From NCBI GenBank assembly GCA_032358165.1, contig JAALGY010000016.1, positions 744,001-808,000 of the forward strand: 64,000 bases of DNA, written 5' to 3'. A program made the position numbers and the translations under genes. Origin of the DNA: Diplosphaera chodatii (lineage: Eukaryota > Chlorophyta > Trebouxiophyceae > Prasiolales > Stichococcaceae). This document shows positions 57,830 through 64,000 of this stretch, in pieces; positions within the stretch are counted from its first letter, which is position 1; every line of letters begins with the position of its first letter. The notes under the pieces were generated by a model, which did no database searches, was not told the origin of the DNA, and saw nothing but the letters and a program-made list of their open reading frames with translations.

Positions 57830-60800
57830 ATGCATGGCAGTGAGCATGCTGCATGCAGGGCTCCGCATGAGGCCAGCGGCAATGCTGAGGTATTTCTCAG
57901 CGTACCGCACCAACACAGGACAGCTCTGGGGGGCCTGCTGCAGTGGCAGCTGCAGCATCACGGCGTCACTGCCTTTCTTAGCCGTGCAGTGGTTGATACA
58001 GACATGCTGGCAGCCTTGCGTAGCTGTCGCATAGCAGTGGTCGTCATCACAACCGACTACTTGCAGAGCCCGTCCTGCGTGGATGAACTGCGATGGGCGC
58101 TGCATGCAGCCCAGCCGCACCCCGCACAGCTACAGCAGTCCACTGGGCCGCCTGCGCTTCAGCCACATGCAGCAGGCCACAGCATGGAACATTGGTCAGC
58201 ACTGCGGCACATCACAAATCTCTGCAGCAGATCAGCGATTCTGCTGCCTGCCTACCTCTCACCCGCTGATGTGGCAAAGGCACAGCGGCTGTTGCAGCGG
58301 CTCATTGCAGAAGCGGGTGAAAACCGTATCGTCAGCGTCGCCACAGCATCGTCAGCGTCGCCACAGCTGCAGCAGATCGTCAGAGAGTTCAGCGCAGCAT
58401 GCGATCACGGTGGAGCGCATACATGCGCATGGTGACTGCAGTCTACTCGCACATGGATCCCCACATGGACTGCCACGTGCTGCAGCTACAACACTGTTGC
58501 GTGCCATTCCCGGACCACCAAGTAGTGACTCGTGGCTGCATGCTTGTGCACCACCATGCATGATCTGCACGCACGTGTCCATTTGTAGGATCGATGGCGG
58601 TGGCCTACATGCGGTCCTCATGAGCATTTTGCGGCGCCTGGGGCGACCCAGCCTCATGCGTGTACAGGTGCAGCCTACTCAGCAGACTCAATTCCCTGAT
58701 GACACTGAAGCAGCTAGCCGCCCCAACTTGAAACCGGCATTCATGCATTTCATGCCAACAAGGGGACCTAAAAGCACAAGTATGTGATGCTGCATACATG
58801 CAAGTTGCGGGTGGGCTCACGATGCAGGCATGACTTGCATGCAGGAGCTTCTGCCTGCGCTGCAACTGGACCAAGGATGCAGCATCCGAGTGCTCAGCCT
58901 GTACGGCACTGGCGGCGTAGGCAAAACAGCTATCGTGCGTGATGTGTACCGCCGCCTGAGCAGCAGCACGAGTTTCACCACCTGCATATTCCTCACGGTT
59001 GGGCAGGGTGCGCCCTTGCTGGCCAAGCAGCGCCAGCTGATTGAGCTGCTGACAGGCACCTCGATGCCACAACCCAGCGGCGCGGCCCAGCTGCAGCAGC
59101 AGCTAGCGCAGTGCATGCGGCAAGCAGGCCCACTGCTGCTGGTGCTGGACGACATCCAGACAGCAGCTCAACGCGACGCTCTATTGTTACTCAGTGCCCT
59201 GCCAGATGGCAGCCGTGTGATCATCACCGGCCGTCACAGGCATATAGTGCACCTTGCAGTCGACAGCCGGTGTGTGGCAGCCCCTGTGGAGGCTCTGGCA
59301 GCAGACGAGGCACAGCATATGCTGTGCCAGTGTGCATTCTCCACAGACCAGCCGCCTCCAGAGTATGCCTCAGCAACTCAGCAGGCAATGGCAGTGTGCG
59401 GCGGCGTGCCGCTTGCATTGCAGCTCGTGGGCGCTGGCATGCGCAGCCGCCTGCCGGCTGCTGCTGAGGTGCAGCCTAGCGCGGTGGCAATAGCCCCAGC
59501 AGCTGATGCATCCTGTAGCCTGATGAAGTAGCTTGCTGTGGCTTGATTGAGCCTTTCATATGCTGTCGTTCTGTGCAGAGTGAGCTCAGGCTACTGCTGG
59601 CGCATGTGAACATCAATAACGCGCGTACTGAAGCTGCCGGGGATTCATCAACTGTGCTGTCAATCCTGAGCTGGAGCTTCACGCAGCTGCCATCCGACCT
59701 GCACAGGTGAAGCCGCACCATGCTGCTCGTGCTGCTCAGGCATGTCTCTCATGCGTATATGTGCCAAATGTTGTAACGCGCACAGCTCCTGCAAATGCAC
59801 AAGCAGCAGACACAGGTGCCAGGTTGTGCCATCGGTAAACCGTTGGTACCATCGGTGCAGGCACTTCCTCCTGGATGCTGCGCTGCTGATGCGCGGTCAC
59901 CCTGTGGAGCACTTGTTTCAGGCTTGGGTGGGCATCTTGCAGCAGCATGAAGATGACACTGGCTTGCAGCACTCCTCCACGCCAGGACAGCTACAGCACA
60001 GAGTGGAGGCACTGTGGATCGCCTGTGCAGAAGCCGGCCTTGTAAGCTGCGGCACCTTTGAGGATGATATCTTCCCCAGGTGGGCAGGAACTTTTGCTGT
60101 GCTGCACATGCTGCTGCAGAGCTGGCTTGCTGTGTCCCATTGAATCCACACTTTCCAAGGTCACTTGTCAGATGTAAGGTGTTTTCATGTTGGCATGGGT
60201 GCAGGGTCCAGCTGCAGAACTGCATGATTACGGTAGCGCAAGCTGTCTGCACAGATGCCACTCATTCTGCGCCCTGGCTTCTGAGCAAACCCCAGGTGCC
60301 ATATCCAAGGCAGATGTTGCACACATATTGTCATCTGCTTGGCGGCGTACGGCAGTGGACGCCGCTAGGTAGTGAGGACACATCATGACAGGAGGTGCCT
60401 ACACTCCGCAGGATGGTGGTTTTGCACCCCAGGCATCACGCCTGCTATGCGGGCCGACTGACGCCTCAGGCCCGCTGCTCTGGACGGTAAATACATTGCT
60501 AAGCAGCCACCAGCATTGTCAGCTGGCGGCTGTGGACCTGCCCCACGTCAGCGCAGATGCCGCTGCCGCTGATTCGGTACAGTCATGCATGCCGCCACAG
60601 CTGGTGTACCTGCGATTGACAGCTGCACCGCAGCATTGGGAGCTTGGCAGACAGCTGCGGGTGGTTGACATCAGTGGCGACAGCTGCTGCAAATACCATC
60701 TGCCCAGCAGCCTTGCGGCATGCACAGCGCTTCGCTACTTTAGGCTTTCAGATTGCCAAGTGCAGTCCCTACCTGGCAGCATCGGCAGCCTCACACAGCT

Positions 60801-63182
60801 GCAGGCATTGCTGCTCCCGAACTGTAGCAGCTTGGCGCAGCTGCCCAACAGCGTCAGCTGCTTGCTTAGCCTGCAGCACATGAACTTGCGCAGCTGCCGC
60901 ATGCTGCAGCAGCTGCCGCAAGGGCTTGGCGAGCTGGCACTATTGCGCACCCTCCAAGTTAACCACTGCACAGCGCTGCGTCAGCTGCCAGACAGCATTA
61001 GTCGACTGACTAGGCTGACACAGCTGGGCATCAGCGATTGTGGCGCGCTGCACGAGCTGCCTGACGGCATCGGCAGATTGTGCGAGCTGACGTCACTGGA
61101 CTTTTCCAACGACATCCTTCTGCAACAGCTGCCCAACAGCATTGGCAGATTGCCGAAGCTGAAGGCGCTATTCTTACGTGGCTGCACAGAGTTGCGACTG
61201 CTGCCGAACAGCCTCGGCAGCATGCCTGGGTTGGAGGCGCTGGATGTCAGCGGCTGTCCTGCGCTCCAGTCGCTGCCGGATAGCGTCAGGCAGCACCGCA
61301 GGGTGGTGGTGGCAAGCAGTATCGATCGTGCAATGCTGCAGACGCTGGCAGCAGCTCAGCACCTGCCGGGGGCATTAGCGGCTACCCAGCTTGGCACAGT
61401 AATTTTGATCCGCCCTCAGCAGCCCACAGCTGCTCTACAACATCTGCGCAGGCATCTGCAAGCTAGTGGCTTCCTCTGCACCGCCGATGCTCCGGACCAG
61501 CTAGTTTTCTACAACCTGGGCCTTGTCGGTGAGCATGATGTTGCTTTTCAAGGCTTGTCTGATTTACCAGCAACTAGGTTGTATGTGCACACCGCCAGTG
61601 TAATCCCGTATGAAGCATCTCACCTTTCTGCCGGAATGTTGCTCTACGGGAGTGCATGGCAGACGACACATAGTGTGGCTTGTAACAGTGCCTGCATCAC
61701 AACCGCAGGAACGCCACCCACAAAGAGTGCCACAGTTGGCCCCCTTCGCCTTCGTGGGGCCGGTGGACGTGGGGCTGCCAGACATGCCGCAGGTACGTGC
61801 AGTGCTAAGCTGCGCCAGACGGCCCTCAAGGTCCTGATCTTGCACGCACGCAGGAGACATCAAAAACCTGTGCTGTGAGGTATGCCACTTGCTGATGTCG
61901 ATGATCGCACGCTGCTGACCCAGAATGCTGTGTCATGCAGGCGCCCCTGCGAACTGCACATCCCGCTGCCAGAAGATGCGAGTGCAGCGTTGCCAGGCTG
62001 GCCGCGGCAATGGAGATGCCAGCCACTGTACAAGCGGCGTCAGCTACCTGCCCGTCGATGAGGACGCCGATGCAATTCGGATCATACTGACAGAGGTTTT
62101 GTACCTGGAAGGGGGCTTCTTTCAGCGTGCAGTCGCAGTAGAGGCCGTCCTAGAGATCATACTGGCAGCTTGCAGCGAGCCGCATCGTACCTGCCTCCAG
62201 GTGCAGAGCATCAATGGCAGGCTGCGGCCGCCACAAGCAGCTGGCAGCCCGCTCAGTGCAGCCGCAGCGGCCCTGATCAACCGCGCAGCCGTTCTCAAAG
62301 GCTTCGATATTGAGTTCTGTGCCACAGTCAGGCCTGCAACAGGCGGCAGCAGGGACCGTGACCCAATGCTCTGGCCACACAACCCGGATGAGCGCGAGAC
62401 CCTTGTGGTCCTGCGAGAGCCGGCCACGCACAACTTCCACAGGTGCAGACCGAAGTGCAGTCAAGCAGTGTATGTTCGTTACACAACGGCAACAACGCCT
62501 AAGCATGTTCGACACAATATCTGAGTCGGCTGTGCTCTGCTGCAGTGTGGTGAGGAGCTCAACCATCAGCGCTGCAGCGAGCCCTGGGCCCACTCCAGAA
62601 GGTGGTGGGCAGCTTGGGAGTGTGTCGGGCTCGCATACCCGCGGCGACAGTGAGGCGCCAGCAGTCGCAGGTGGTCGCCTTCTGGAGCTGGTGACACTGG
62701 ACGCCAAGTACAAGCCGCTGCAGGAGCCACCAGATGGCCGACCAACGAGGTTGCGACTGCGCCGCAACATCACGAAGTGCCTGGAAGCTGGCCAGGAGGG
62801 GGAGGATCTCCAGGACCTCGAGGTGAGCAAATGTGGTGATGACAGCATATGTGCGGCACTGACCAACGTGTTTGACAGGGAACATGCCAACTCACGTGTG
62901 GGTTCAATGTTGGCTTCATGTGATTGACCGAAGCTGTGGCCACCTGCTTGCCAGTGCGGCGGTGGGACCTCTCTGGTGTTGGGCTATGGCCCAGCTGAAG
63001 TGGAGCAGGCCGTCATCAGGATCAAGGCCGGCACCACAGCGCTGCTGCTTCCAGACCCATCCAAGCTGCTGGGCAAGGCCCGTGAGCCGGAGAATGCACG
63101 CTCTGCCAGCCTGAAATTCCACGCAACCTCAACTGTCTTCTCTGGAGTTACAGAGCTGGTGCGCCATCTGCAAATGCTTTGA
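57830..63182 (+). CDS. TIR-NB-ARC-LRR (TNL) receptor-like protein
   Basis: Ten exons: 57830-58409, 58828-59468, 59579-59706, 59861-60079, 60205-60295, 60412-61528, 61709-61792, 61941-62442, 62546-62822, 62955-63182; all phases agree; 1288 residues. TIR domain from about residue 20 (EVFLSV) with the helix-C signature SPSCVDELRW; Glu86 aligns with the catalytic NADase Glu of plant TIRs. NB-ARC: P-loop GTGGVGKT (220-227), kinase-2 LLLVLDDI (296-303), GSRVIITGR (about 321-329), GGVPLAL (about 385-391), winged-helix part ILSWSFTQLPSDL. The MHD position reads VQLQNCM, so it is degenerate. Nine 24-residue LRRs follow (roughly 630-850). A C-terminal ~410-residue module is shared with the gene at 52227. 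Such proteins are intracellular immune receptors in plants; the role here is inferred. The start is the first in-frame ATG before the TIR. Confidence 0.9.
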
Positions 63183-64000
63183 TCTAAGTCGATCCTTGTG
63201 CACGAGCGACTTAGTTCGCGGATGGTCTCAGGGCTGGCTGGCGAATGATGCTTGCAACTAGTTGTGGCAGAACTTTGGAACATACCAGCAACGGCAAGCT
63301 GTGTGATTGCAGCGCATTGTCCGGCCGGGCGTGGCAGCAGCCATTGCAGGCGACAGTGCAGCCAGCCAGCAGTTGGTGCGCAAAGTGTCAGGTTGCAGAC
63401 CAGTGCTTGCTGCAGACCTGACAACCGTCAGATCCCTGCTGGCCCACGAGTGAGGCACACTATCTCACTGCAGGGCGCTGTGCGGCTCAAGTCTGCAGCT
63501 GCTGGTGCGGGCGCTCATGCAGGCAGGCAGCAGCCGGTGCGTACGCTGTGAGATTGCAGTGCAGACAAGCATCATGATGCTCCTGAAGAGGACCACAATG
63601 TGGTGGATCTCTTTGGTGCAGGGCACTACTGTGCCGGAGGGGGCAGCTGCCGCTGCAGGGGCTGGCGCAGCCAGCCTGCAGTTGGTATCCATACTGTCAG
63701 GCTGCAGACGATGCATGCCGCTTGCTAAAAGCTGTGAGACTTATCTCGAGGTGGAACACTGCTGAGGTTGGTTTGTTCTTTCTTTCAGGGTGCCACCGGA
63801 CCAGACCCAGCTACAACATCGGCACGCATTGCAAGCCAGCAGACGGCGCGCAATACACAAGTAACAGCCAAGAGGCCACCTTGGAAGTAGCATCAGGCAT
63901 CATTAGGTGCAGCTCATATGGTAGATCTAGACGTAGATGTAGACGCATGTCAGAAGCTGGTAGACCGTGAGAACGCCTGATTGTGCTGGACGCATGATGA
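63183..64000. other. Downstream flank with repeated exon-like units, continues past window
   Basis: 63314-63454 after a CAG acceptor reads RIVRPGVAAAIAGDSAASQQ followed by LVRKVSGCRPV and a stop. A second unit (about 63615-63760) reads EGAAAAAGAGAASLQLVSIL then SGCRRC. They resemble each other and a stretch at about 54890 downstream of the sister gene. They may be exons or relics of another duplicated gene that extends beyond the window. No family recognised. Confidence 0.3.

Overview
This window is nuclear DNA of a green alga. Its genes are GC-rich and split into many short exons by GT-AG introns (two look GC-AG). Gene ends carry TGTAA, the green-algal poly(A) signal. Short interstitial CCCTAAA repeats match the Arabidopsis-type telomere, which points to a Chlorella-like trebouxiophyte or a scenedesmid-like chlorophyte rather than Chlamydomonas. 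Gene models were assembled by hand by requiring splice phase to agree across every junction. Coordinates given in the exon lists are the evidence for each model.

Layout. 0-5.8 kb: RPS24 (+), a small acidic/coiled-coil protein (+), an organelle-type adenylate kinase (-). 6.05-11.6 kb: a recent 5.5-kb insertion with ~530-bp, nearly identical terminal inverted repeats and a perfect 7-bp target duplication. 11.7-22.9 kb: TAF8 (+), a leucine-rich-repeat/alpha-beta-hydrolase fusion (+), and a variant protein kinase (-). 24-28.6 kb: a hypothetical protein (-) and two convergent secreted Pro-Thr-Lys-repeat proteins that share a motif. 29.3-38.1 kb: a 22-exon SERAC1-like gene with two decayed partial exon copies in its introns. 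38.6-44.1 kb: a large proline-rich gene of unknown function (-). 44.8-49.8 kb: eIF2A (+), diverging from the previous gene.

The last 14 kb is the most interesting part. Downstream of intact eIF2A lies an LRR gene (52.2-54.8 kb), then a decayed 3' copy of eIF2A (55.2-57.0 kb), then a complete TIR-NB-ARC-LRR gene (57.8-63.2 kb) whose LRR and post-LRR exons match the first LRR gene exon by exon, including splice phases. The simplest reading is a tandem duplication of an [eIF2A 3' half + NLR-like gene] block followed by divergence. Both NLR-like genes end in the same ~410-residue module, which I do not recognise.

Functionally the window is mostly housekeeping (translation: RPS24, eIF2A; transcription: TAF8; nucleotide metabolism: adenylate kinase; lipid/mitochondrial: SERAC1-like), with an immune-receptor-like cluster and a young mobile element as the accessory parts. 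I saw no tRNA, rRNA or CRISPR. Weakest points are the 5' ends of the proline-rich gene and of the first LRR gene, the interior of the mobile element, and the stretch at 50.1-52.2 kb.
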